Shown here piece after piece: positions 8,569-16,004 of a stretch of 64,000 bases of DNA. Every line of letters begins with the position of its first letter. The stretch's first letter is position 1. The notes under the pieces are model-generated. The model saw only the letters and a list, made by a program, of their open reading frames with translations, was not told the origin of the DNA and searched no databases. This DNA is from an uncultured Pseudomonas sp. (GTDB lineage: Bacteria > Pseudomonadota > Gammaproteobacteria > Pseudomonadales > Pseudomonadaceae): the NCBI RefSeq assembly GCF_946885955.1, contig NZ_CAMPHI010000008.1, positions 62,001 through 126,000 on the forward strand. The letters run 5' to 3'. Position numbers and translations under genes: made by a program.

Positions 8569-9222
8569 CTAAGCCGCCAGCGGCAGGCTGCGGAACATGT
8601 CGCCATAGAGGCGGTAGACCACCTTGGCGGTATGCACCACCGCCTCCTGGTCGTCGCTGTTATCCAGGCGGTTCATCAGGCTCTTCAGCAACTCGATGTG
8701 CTCCAGGTCCAGGCTACCGTGGGAGCTGAGGTAGCTGAAGGCCTTGCTCGGCAGTTGCAGCTTGTCCTGGATCACTCCGGCGGCTTGCGTGGCGAGGGCG
8801 ATGCTGGTGCCTTCGAGCACGGTGACCATACCGAAGAAACTCGTCGGGTTGTGGCGCGCGATGCGGTCGTAGACGTAGCTGACCATCAGTTCGGTGGGCA
8901 GCTTGGGGATGCCGCGGCGGACCGCCTCGGGATCGCCGCCACAGGCGCCGATATCGTTGAGCACCCACTCTTGATGGCCATATTCCTCGTCGATGTATTC
9001 GGCGATGGCGGCGCGCAGCCATTCCAGGCGTTCGGGCAGGCGCGCGCCGCAAGCCATCAGCAGCGGTACCGTGTGTTTGACGTGGTGGTAGGCCTCGGTG
9101 AGGAAGGCGATGTAGCTCTCCAGGCTGACCTGGCCGCTGATCGCGCCCTGGATCACCGGGGCACTGAGCAGGTACTCGCGCTCTTGAGTGGTTTGTTCGA
9201 GCAGGAAATCGTAGAAGCTCAT
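8569..9222 (-). CDS. heme-oxygenase-like diiron (HDO) candidate oxygenase, TenA/PqqC fold
   Basis: A 217-residue all-helical protein of the TenA/PqqC/heme-oxygenase-like fold. Candidate metal ligands are E43 (TEAYHH), E80-x2-H83 (EEYGH), E137 (VLEGTS) and H168-x3-D172-x2-H175 (SHGSLDLEH). The last spacing is the one I recall for the diiron HDO enzymes CADD and SznF, and E-x2-H matches UndA. This favours a dioxygen-activating diiron enzyme over a thiaminase. The start at 9222 overlaps the AMP-ligase stop (ATGA), so the two are coupled. Known HDOs decarboxylate fatty acids, cleave C-C bonds or N-oxygenate amines; which applies here cannot be told. Confidence 0.82.
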   Translation of the reverse strand: MSFYDFLLEQTTQEREYLLSAPVIQGAISGQVSLESYIAFLTEAYHHVKHTVPLLMACGARLPERLEWLRAAIAEYIDEEYGHQEWVLNDIGACGGDPEAVRRGIPKLPTELMVSYVYDRIARHNPTSFFGMVTVLEGTSIALATQAAGVIQDKLQLPSKAFSYLSSHGSLDLEHIELLKSLMNRLDNSDDQEAVVHTAKVVYRLYGDMFRSLPLAA

Positions 9223-10694
9223 CGGGTTTCTCCGTAGCAGGGTTCGTCCGCCATCAGCTGTTCGATGGCGCTTTGGTAGTGTTGAAAAAGGGCGTTGCGG
9301 CGCAGGCGACCGTTGGCCGTGGCCAGTTGGTTGTCGCTGCTGAACGGTGCGGTGGCGCGTAACCAGCGATGCACGCGGGCGTAATCGGGCAGCGCCAGGT
9401 TGGCCTGCTCGACCGCATCGGCCAGTTGCTGGTCGCTGGTAGTGGCGAAGCGTGGCACCAGCACCGCGACATTCGCCGGCAAGGCTTCGCCGTGCAGCCA
9501 GGCCTGGCCGATCGGCAGTTGCTGGACCAGCTCCGCCTCGACCCATTCCGGATTGACGTTGCGCCCGAAGGCGGTGATGAACTGGTGTTTCTTGCGGCCG
9601 TGCAGCACCAGGAAGTCATGCTCGAAATGACCGAGATCGCCGGTTCCCAGCCATTCGTCCTGAATCGGCGGCTCGCCCAGGTAGCCGAGCATGCGCGCGC
9701 CCTTGACCAGCACTTCCTGGTCGCCGCCGAGGCGCACCTGGAGATGCCCGAGCGGCAGGCCGACCGTACCGATGCGGCGGTTCTCCGGGGTGTTCAGGCA
9801 GACCACCGAGGCGCACTCGGACAAGCCGTAGCCTTCATAAACCGGTAAACCCAGTGCGTCGGCGCGTTGCAGTAACTGGCTGGATACGCGACCGCCGCCG
9901 ACGGCGATGAAACGCAGCGAATCCGGCACCGGCAGGCCGTGCTCCTTGGCGCCGACCAGGGCCAGGAGCAACTGTGGCAGCAGGATCAGGCTGTGTGGTT
10001 TGACCCGGTTCAGTGCGCCGAGAAAGCGCTGCAGGTCGAACTTGCTGGCGCCGAGCAGGCCGACTTCGGCCATCGGCAGCAACTCGACACGGGCCCCGGC
10101 CAGCAGCGGCGCATAGACCCCGGCGATGTTCTCCAGCAGGGTCGCCAATGGCAGCACGCACAGATGGCATTCGACCGCGCAACTGGCGCTGGCCTCGACC
10201 AGGCTGCGCGCCACTTGCAACTGAGTTTCGGCATCCAGGCAGACGCCTTTGGGCTGACCGGTAGTGCCTGACGTATAGGTGATCTTGCAGGTGCCGTGCG
10301 GCAGTGCGGGCGCATCGTCCTGCGGGCGTTGCAGTAAACCGCTGGCGCCCGCGGCGAAGCCAAGGGCGGCAAAGGGCGCGCCGTCTGCGGCGATCAGGCA
10401 GTCGATGCCGGCGCTGTCGAGCACGTGTTGCTGTTGGCTGGCGGAAAAGAACCCGGGCAGCGGTACGCACACCAGGCCCGCGTACAGAATTGCCAGGTCC
10501 CAGAGCACCCAGTCGATACCGTTGTCCAGCGCCAGGGCGATGCGCCTGGCGCCCGCCTGATGCAGGTGGGTGCTGCGTTGGTGCACCTCGGCGAGTAGCT
10601 CGCGGCAGTCGAGTTGCCGCGAGCCCTCGGTCAGGGCGATAGCGTCGGGGTGTTCATGCAGGCGGTTAAACAGCAGATCAACGGCAGGCCACAT
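9219..10694 (-). CDS. AMP-binding acyl/aryl ligase, atypical A10 motif
   Basis: A 491-residue ANL-superfamily adenylating enzyme. Core motifs are present: TYTSGTTGQPKG (phosphate loop), YEGYGLSE, TGDLG, and GRKKHQFITAFGRNVNP at the hinge. The C-terminal catalytic lysine region reads ATANGRLRRN, with Arg where A10 Lys normally sits, so the adenylation or thioesterification step may be modified. I place the start at 10694 (MWPAVDLLFNRL), which gives the normal N-terminus and a 17-bp overlap with the upstream gene. It probably activates a carboxylic acid for the neighbouring acyltransferase-like and diiron proteins. No carrier protein is encoded nearby. Confidence 0.85.
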   Translation of the reverse strand: MWPAVDLLFNRLHEHPDAIALTEGSRQLDCRELLAEVHQRSTHLHQAGARRIALALDNGIDWVLWDLAILYAGLVCVPLPGFFSASQQQHVLDSAGIDCLIAADGAPFAALGFAAGASGLLQRPQDDAPALPHGTCKITYTSGTTGQPKGVCLDAETQLQVARSLVEASASCAVECHLCVLPLATLLENIAGVYAPLLAGARVELLPMAEVGLLGASKFDLQRFLGALNRVKPHSLILLPQLLLALVGAKEHGLPVPDSLRFIAVGGGRVSSQLLQRADALGLPVYEGYGLSECASVVCLNTPENRRIGTVGLPLGHLQVRLGGDQEVLVKGARMLGYLGEPPIQDEWLGTGDLGHFEHDFLVLHGRKKHQFITAFGRNVNPEWVEAELVQQLPIGQAWLHGEALPANVAVLVPRFATTSDQQLADAVEQANLALPDYARVHRWLRATAPFSSDNQLATANGRLRRNALFQHYQSAIEQLMADEPCYGETR

Positions 10695-11367
10695 GGGGCA
10701 GGGTCTCCATCGCGTACAGGGCTTGGTGGCCGAGGCGCGGATAGGCGCCGAGATGCAGCAGGCGCTGATGCCCGGCATAAATGTCGCCAGCCATGACTTG
10801 CGGCTGGTTGTCGTAATAACTGCCCCAGTCGGCCAGCTCGTCGCCCATGCAGGTCTGGTCGGCCGGCCCCAGCGGCAGCGGCGAAAGACCCAGACGCTGG
10901 AAGCTATTGAGCAGCGCCGCGGTACCGGTGAAGGTCACCCAGCGAAAACCCATCGCCACCAGCAGGTCGGTCAATGCGACGATCAACAGGCGCGCCGCAC
11001 CAGGGCTTTTTGCCGCCAGATTGCCGACTTCGACGATCTGCTGGCGATCCGGCGCGGCCTTGCCATGCTGCTCGGCGATCACCGTTTCGGCCGGTCGCGA
11101 TAAATAGCGCTCGAGAAACAGCGGGCCGCCAGCGGCGCAGCGCAGGCCGACAGCGCCGAGCAATTGCCCTTCGGTGTCTTCCAGGCCCAGCAGGCAGGGC
11201 ATGAAGTGACGCACCCGGGCGCCGTGCAGTTCGGCGAAGCGCTCACGAATGAACGCTTCCAGGCCCGATCGCCGTTTGCTGGCGGCGTCGGTCAGGTAGA
11301 GGCTGAGCGGCTGGTCGCGGCCGATTTGCGCCAAAGCGCGGTCTTGATACACCCAAGGCAGTTCCAT
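10678..11367 (-). CDS. thermostable-hemolysin family protein (acyltransferase-like)
   Basis: A 229-residue protein of the T_hemolysin family (delta-VPH-like). The family was named from Vibrio hemolysins but, to my knowledge, is grouped with GNAT/LuxI-type acyltransferases. Consistent features are EVGNLAA followed by a helix, FRWVTFTGT, and the C-terminal GSYYDNQPQV. No signal peptide is present, which argues against a secreted toxin. First gene of the operon; GAGG lies about 8 nt before its ATG. With an AMP ligase next door, an N- or O-acyl transfer role is a reasonable inference, not shown. Confidence 0.8.
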   Translation of the reverse strand: MELPWVYQDRALAQIGRDQPLSLYLTDAASKRRSGLEAFIRERFAELHGARVRHFMPCLLGLEDTEGQLLGAVGLRCAAGGPLFLERYLSRPAETVIAEQHGKAAPDRQQIVEVGNLAAKSPGAARLLIVALTDLLVAMGFRWVTFTGTAALLNSFQRLGLSPLPLGPADQTCMGDELADWGSYYDNQPQVMAGDIYAGHQRLLHLGAYPRLGHQALYAMETLPHVACR

Positions 11368-11414
11368 CGGGGGAACCTCGATTGTGAGCTTGGGTGCGAG
11401 TGTCGACGGTGAGG

Positions 11415-11431
11415 CTTAACGCAGAATTAAG
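11415..11431 (-). promoter_or_regulatory. PmrA/QseB-type box upstream of the HDO operon
   Basis: Read on the minus strand: CTTAAT-TCTGC-GTTAAG. Two TTAA half-sites start 11 bp apart with C before the first and T after it, fitting the PmrA box YTTAAK-N5-YTTAA except that the second Y is G. It lies 48-64 bp before the first gene of the operon, whose last genes encode an OmpR-type regulator of the same subfamily, implying autoregulation. Confidence 0.55.
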
Positions 11432-11582
11432 TGTTCGTTGCGGTCGAACCTTGCGCATCGGAGCGCCTGGCGCAGAAGATTTCCATGAGGCCGGTCAGGC
11501 AGTGACGCCGAGGCGGGCTGTGCGGATAAAAAGGCATCCGCACTTCGCGTGGCTTCTATGCAACAGTTAAAAGGCACATAGC

Positions 11583-13019
11583 TTAATAAAACCTTCGAGG
11601 ATCAGGGGCATTGATCAAGCTCGCTAATTGAGTCAAAGCAAATCGCAGTTCGTCGTGGCTGGTAGGTGACATAAGTACAATTCGGACGCTATTGCTCATG
11701 GTGCCGGAGCGCTCGGCTTGAAATTGAGACCCGCTCAGTACCAGAACACCATTGGCGCGCGCCAACAGGGCGAACTCGTCGCCACTCCAGGGTTCTGGCA
11801 GGGTCAGCCAAAGATGATAGCTGTGAGGTTGGGTCTTGATCTGGAAGCCACTGAATATCTCGGCAGCAATAGCCTGGCGCACGGCGGCCTCGTTGCGCTG
11901 AATGCGCATAAGCTTGTGATCCAGGCCTTCGGTAATCACATTGCTGGCCAGCTGCGCCGTCAATGGCGATGCCATCCAGACGCTGCTGCGTACCATCGAA
12001 GACAGCCGTGAAAGCATTTTGGGCGGGCTGTACAGGTACCCCACTCGAAGCGCCGGCATCACCGCCTTGGACAGGCTTGTCAGGTACACCGAACGGTCTG
12101 GTGCGAACGCGGATAAAGGCTTGATGCTGGGATCGGTGGTGAGAAAGCCGTAGATGTCGTCGTCCAGAATGATGAAGTCGAATTCCTCAGCGAGCGCGGC
12201 AATCTGCTCGCGACGCTTATTGGACATGATCGCGGTGGTTGGATTTTGGCAGGTCGCAACGCATACCAGCATTGCCGGCTTATCCCGAATGCAGATTTCT
12301 CTTAGCGCTTCGGGAATGATGCCTTCCTCATCCATTGCAACGCCGCGCAGTTGCCGCTCCAGGCCATGGGCCACCGAAATGATGCCGGGATAGCAAAGCG
12401 CCTCGCAGAGTATCAGGTCGCCGGAGTTGGTCAGCGCGCTGATTGCCACCATCAACCCATGCTGAGCCCCGCTGGTGATTACCACCTGTTGCCATTGTGC
12501 TTCCGGCAGTGAATGGCGCAGCCATTGGGCTCCGGCTTCGCGGTGCTGCGGGTGGCCGCCGTCCGGGGCGTAGTCGAGCGCTCGTTCGAAGTCCGTACTC
12601 TTGGCTAGGTTTACCAGCGCGCCCCTTAGCCAATATTCAAGAGCCTCTCCATACGGCTTGATGATGGACAGATCAAGACTTTCCGGGCGTGCGTGCTGGG
12701 CTGGCTGGGTATGGGCAAGTATTTGCGGCTGCGAAGGGGTTCTTTCGAGTACGTAGGTGCCGCGACCCACTTCACCTTGCACTAATCCGCGGCGCTGCGC
12801 CTCAGTGTAGGCGCGGCTGATGGTGCCGGGGGTGACATCCAGTGCCTTGGCCAGCTGCCTTAAGGTCGGAAGACGGTCTCCGCCCTTCAGCAAGCCACTG
12901 TTGATGTCCTGCGCCAGCGCATCAGCGATCGACAGGTACATGGGTTGATTGAACTCGTTGAGGTGAGGGGCCCACATGCTGTCGCTGCCAGTAGTAATGG
13001 TGGTTTTGGACCATATCAT
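11583..13019 (-). CDS. MocR/PdxR-type regulator (GntR wHTH fused to aminotransferase-like domain)
   Basis: A 478-residue fusion: an N-terminal GntR-type winged helix (YLSIADALAQDINSGLLKGG, TPGTISRAY) and a fold-type I aminotransferase-like domain with the PLP lysine in SLSKAVMPALRVGY and the aspartate in ILDDDIYG. MocR proteins sense PLP or amino acids and usually control a divergent gene; here that is the BenE-type transporter. An ATG at 12977 (MWAPHLNEF) also fits the family N-terminus and may be the true start, since neither ATG has a strong ribosome site. Paired direct repeats in the divergent gap are candidate operators. Confidence 0.9.
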   Translation of the reverse strand: MIWSKTTITTGSDSMWAPHLNEFNQPMYLSIADALAQDINSGLLKGGDRLPTLRQLAKALDVTPGTISRAYTEAQRRGLVQGEVGRGTYVLERTPSQPQILAHTQPAQHARPESLDLSIIKPYGEALEYWLRGALVNLAKSTDFERALDYAPDGGHPQHREAGAQWLRHSLPEAQWQQVVITSGAQHGLMVAISALTNSGDLILCEALCYPGIISVAHGLERQLRGVAMDEEGIIPEALREICIRDKPAMLVCVATCQNPTTAIMSNKRREQIAALAEEFDFIILDDDIYGFLTTDPSIKPLSAFAPDRSVYLTSLSKAVMPALRVGYLYSPPKMLSRLSSMVRSSVWMASPLTAQLASNVITEGLDHKLMRIQRNEAAVRQAIAAEIFSGFQIKTQPHSYHLWLTLPEPWSGDEFALLARANGVLVLSGSQFQAERSGTMSNSVRIVLMSPTSHDELRFALTQLASLINAPDPRRFY

Positions 13020-13399
13020 ATCGAGCTTATTGCAGAAATAATCGACTCAATTTGCTCTGTTCTGCCTGGGTGCGACGCTTTTGCACCGTCTCTAGAGGTT
13101 TTGCGGGTTCGCCGCCCGGGCTCACGAGGTGCGTATGCCCTGGCGCCTGGCCGTAGCGCCTCTCGTTCGGCTTGGCTCAAGGGCATGGAGGTTTTTTTGG
13201 ATGCTATAAATATTTAATTAAATCAATTAATTAGATTTTTAGTGCTTGGCTTGATGGTGGCTGTAGGGCGGGAAAATAGGAAAAACCAAATTGCGCACAT
13301 TGATTCGAATCATTTTTTCAAAATATACTCAATTTTGATCGAATCAATTTGGTCATTTAGTCAATCATCCCACTGATCATCCAATTGGAATCGAGCATC
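13020..13399. promoter_or_regulatory. divergent control region with repeated MocR-like sites
   Basis: The gap between the MocR gene and the transporter is conspicuously AT-rich from 13195 onward. The sequence atcgaatcaattt (13338-13350) recurs as atcgactcaattt at 13041-13053 (12 of 13 identical), one copy near each gene. A perfect palindrome TGATTCGAATCA lies at 13301-13312 and shares the cgaatca core. These are candidate operators. The remaining 13060-13190 is GC-rich and shows nothing I recognise. Confidence 0.5.
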
Positions 13400-14608
13400 A
13401 TGGATCGAGTTAGAAAGGATTTATCAATTTCGGCAATCGTTGCCGGCTTTATCGCTGTGGTCATTTCCTATGCGGGACCGTTGATCATCGTGTTTCAGGC
13501 CGCGCGCGAGGCGCAGTTGAGTGATGCCGAGATATCTTCGTGGATTTGGGCTATCTCCATTGGCAGCGGGATCACCGGCATGTTGCTGAGCTGGCGCCTG
13601 CGGATCCCGGTGATCACCGCCTGGTCGACGCCAGGGGCAGCCTTGCTGGTTTCCATGCTGCCCACGGTGTCACTGGCCGAAGCGGTCGGGGCCTATGTAG
13701 TGGCTGCCCTGATCATCGCGGTCGTGGGGCTCAGCGGCGCGTTCGACAAGCTGATGAATCGCCTGCCCAAAGCCATCGCTGCCGCGATGTTGGCCGGCAT
13801 CTTGTTCCGCTTTGGGGTGGATCTGTTTACCTCGATCAAGGTCCAGCCCTGGCTGGTGCTGTCGATGATCACGGCTTACCTGGTGTTCAAGCGTCTGTCG
13901 CCACGCTACGCCATCCTGTCGGTTCTGATCGTTGGCTGCACTGTCGCGGCCTCCCTGGGCGAACTCAATGGTGGTTCGATCGTCATCGGTGTGGCGCAAC
14001 CGATCTTCATCGCGCCGCAGTGGAGCTGGCACGCAATCATCAATATAGGTCTGCCGTTGGCGCTGGTGACCCTGACCGGACAATATGTGCCTGGCATGGC
14101 CGTGCTGCGCACGGCGGGCTATCAGACTGCGGCGCGCTCGATCATTTCGCTGACGGCCATCGGTTCGCTACTGTTGGCACCGTTTGGCTCCCACGGCTTC
14201 AATCTGGCGGCGATCACGGCCGCCATCTGCACTGGCCGCGAGGCCCACGAAGATCAAAGCAAGCGCTATGTAGCAGGTATCGCCTGCGGCGTGTTCTACA
14301 TCGTGATGGGAACTCTGGGTGCCACCTTGGCCTCGGTGTTCTCCGCGCTGCCCAAAGAGTTGATCGCTTCGCTGGCCGGGCTGGCCCTGTTCGGCGCTAT
14401 CGCGACCGGCTTGGCCGGGGCCATGGTGGATGAGAAGCAACGCGAGGCGGCCCTTATTACATTCCTGGTTACTGCTTCGGGTATGAGTTTCCTCGGCCTG
14501 GCGGCGGCGTTTTGGGGGTTGATCTTCGGGTTGGTGGCGCACTTCGTTCTCAGCTACACCCGTGAAGCCAAAGTGATCGACGCAGTGGTGGTGCGTGGCC
14601 ATAAATAA
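13400..14608 (+). CDS. BenE-family (benzoate/H+ symporter-like) transporter
   Basis: A 402-residue polytopic inner-membrane protein with about 11-12 hydrophobic helices and BenE-type stretches (ITAWSTPGAALL, PKAIAAAMLAGILFRFG, GQYVPGMAVLR, PFGSHGFNLAAITAAICTG). The ATG at 13400 is chosen over an upstream TTG at 13385. Divergent from the MocR regulator and followed by a broken FAD-oxidoreductase gene, so the true substrate may be an amino acid or related organic acid rather than benzoate; no aromatic catabolism genes are near. Confidence 0.85.
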   Translation: MDRVRKDLSISAIVAGFIAVVISYAGPLIIVFQAAREAQLSDAEISSWIWAISIGSGITGMLLSWRLRIPVITAWSTPGAALLVSMLPTVSLAEAVGAYVVAALIIAVVGLSGAFDKLMNRLPKAIAAAMLAGILFRFGVDLFTSIKVQPWLVLSMITAYLVFKRLSPRYAILSVLIVGCTVAASLGELNGGSIVIGVAQPIFIAPQWSWHAIINIGLPLALVTLTGQYVPGMAVLRTAGYQTAARSIISLTAIGSLLLAPFGSHGFNLAAITAAICTGREAHEDQSKRYVAGIACGVFYIVMGTLGATLASVFSALPKELIASLAGLALFGAIATGLAGAMVDEKQREAALITFLVTASGMSFLGLAAAFWGLIFGLVAHFVLSYTREAKVIDAVVVRGHK

Positions 14609-14763
14609 CCGCTATGACTTTATCGTCGGCGGTGGGGGTATCGCTGGCGTATCCGTCGCATACGAGCCGGCGGATCACGGGGCGCCCCGGTTGAGCGGGC
14701 GCGCGCAAATGCGTGGTAGTCGACCGAGGCCCCGGACAGTATCAGGTGCCTCGCTCACGACTC
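14595..14763 (+). pseudogene. N-terminal remnant of an FAD-dependent oxidoreductase
   Basis: The frame starting at 14595, overlapping the transporter stop by 14 bp, encodes MAINNRYDFIVGGGGIAGVS and then AYEPADHG, the dinucleotide-binding start of a DadA/glycine-oxidase-like enzyme (normally about 370-430 residues). Similarity decays after about 30 codons, and pieces of the expected continuation appear in another frame (VVVDRGPG). The gene is truncated at the boundary with the next, oppositely oriented gene. Its coupling to the transporter start suggests the pair once imported and oxidised an amino-acid-like substrate. Confidence 0.6.
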
Positions 14764-15162
14764 TCAGCCGACCTGGGCGATCCAGTCAAGCAAGTTGTAG
14801 TAATTGCTGATGCGCGCCACCTTGCCGTGCCTGATCTCGAAGAAGGCGCCAGCCGGCAGCACGTAGGTCTGGCCATTGGCCGGCGGCAGGCCCTCGTCGT
14901 CGGCCAGGTACTGGCCATGCACCACGAACTCGGCGGCGGCGCGGCTGCCGTCGGTGTTCTGCATTACCACGATGTCTTCCAGGCGTTCGCGATAGCAGAG
15001 GTTCATCTTGTCCATGAAGGCGGCGAAGGTGGCCTTGCCGACCTGGCGCTCGCCCTGGTTGATGTCATGCACCACGTCATCGTCCAGCAGCGCGAGGAAG
15101 GCCGGCATGTCGCCAGCGTTGAAGGCGGCGTAATAAGCCTGCAGCAGTTCGGTGGCGGTCAT
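14764..15162 (-). CDS. SnoaL/NTF2-like protein
   Basis: A 132-residue alpha+beta cone-fold protein: helical start (LLQAYYAAFNAGDMPAFLALL), VVHDINQGERQVGKATFAAFM, and strands ending in FFEIRHGKVARISNYYNLLDW. This is the SnoaL/ketosteroid-isomerase-like group, small enzymes or binding proteins with a hydrophobic pocket. A predicted single-gene transcript opposite the GNAT gene. No specific substrate can be assigned. Confidence 0.8.
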   Translation of the reverse strand: MTATELLQAYYAAFNAGDMPAFLALLDDDVVHDINQGERQVGKATFAAFMDKMNLCYRERLEDIVVMQNTDGSRAAAEFVVHGQYLADDEGLPPANGQTYVLPAGAFFEIRHGKVARISNYYNLLDWIAQVG

Positions 15163-15274
15163 GGGGACGCTCCTGTCGTAGTCCGTTTAATGGTTTGCCG
15201 ACCCGCATGATAAGTTCGCTGTTTTGCGTCGGTATAACCGCCGGCGTCACCTTGCTGCTGACGAACGACTCCGC

Positions 15275-15868
15275 ATGGATATTCAATTGCTCCAGGGGCC
15301 GCAGATAGCGGCCCACATCGAGGATTTGGCGCGCCTGCGCATCGCCGTATTCCGCGAGTTTCCCTACCTGTATGAAGGCTCGGTCGAATACGAGGCTGAG
15401 TACCTGGCCACCTACGTGCGTAGCGCCGATAGCCTTTGTGTACTGGTGCGCGACCAGGGGCGGGTGGTCGGTGCCTCCACCGCGCTGCCGCTCGGTGACG
15501 AGACCGAGGAATTTCAGCAGCCCTTTATCGCCGGCGGCTGGGACCCCGCGCGGATTTTCTACCTCGCCGAGTCGGTGCTGCTGCCGGCCTGGCGCGGGCG
15601 CGGCCTGGGCGTGCGCTTCTTTGCCGAGCGCGAGGCCCATGCGCGGCGCCTGCAGCGCTTCGACTGGTGCGCCTTCTGCGCCGTGCAGCGCCCGCTTGAG
15701 CATCCGCGGCGGCCCGCCGATTACCAACCGCTGGATGCCTTCTGGATGCGCCGCGGCTATCGGCACCACCCCGAACTGCATACCGAATATCACTGGCGCG
15801 ATCTGGACGAGGTCGAGGAGTCGGCCAAACCCATGTCGTTCTGGTTGAAGGAGCTTGCAGGCCGTTGA
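15275..15868 (+). CDS. GNAT-family N-acetyltransferase
   Basis: A 197-residue GNAT protein. The acetyl-CoA pyrophosphate loop appears as LLPAWRGRGLGVRFFAER (Q/RxxGxG/A type), preceded by the beta4 strand RIFYLAESV. The ATG at 15275 (MDIQLLQG) is the natural start; longer frames run into low-complexity upstream codons. The stop lies within the left arm of the inverted-repeat element at 15860-15994. Substrate unknown; the next gene encodes a carbon-nitrogen hydrolase in the same direction. Confidence 0.85.
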   Translation: MDIQLLQGPQIAAHIEDLARLRIAVFREFPYLYEGSVEYEAEYLATYVRSADSLCVLVRDQGRVVGASTALPLGDETEEFQQPFIAGGWDPARIFYLAESVLLPAWRGRGLGVRFFAEREAHARRLQRFDWCAFCAVQRPLEHPRRPADYQPLDAFWMRRGYRHHPELHTEYHWRDLDEVEESAKPMSFWLKELAGR

Positions 15869-15994
15869 ACAACTACCTACGTTGGCAATACTGCGTTAAA
15901 AACAGGCTCGGAATGCTCATTTACAGCAGTAAACTCCGCTTCCTCGCCTGTTTTTGCCTTGTCTTGCCTGCCTCGCCTACGTTTTTCAACGGCC
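15860..15994. repeat. 135-bp MITE-like imperfect inverted repeat
   Basis: The ends are perfect 10-bp inverted repeats (ggccgttgaa 15860-15869, ttcaacggcc 15985-15994). Inside are further nested pairings: ctacgtt with the reverse-complement tract near 15978, gttaaaaacaggc with gcctgtttttgcc, and a central gtaaat/agtttac hairpin. It supplies the stop codon of the GNAT gene and ends just before the next start. A partial relative lies at 2248-2292 and a short one at 35347-35365. Confidence 0.7.
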
Positions 15995-16004
15995 CGCTAG
16001 TCCG

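Noticed and set aside
10678..11367. Secreted hemolysin toxin
   Set aside because: No signal peptide or transport genes, and it heads an enzyme operon; the family name alone is not evidence.
13400..14608. Assignment as a genuine benzoate transporter (benE)
   Set aside because: No aromatic degradation genes nearby; regulator and remnant oxidase suggest another substrate, so no gene symbol was given.
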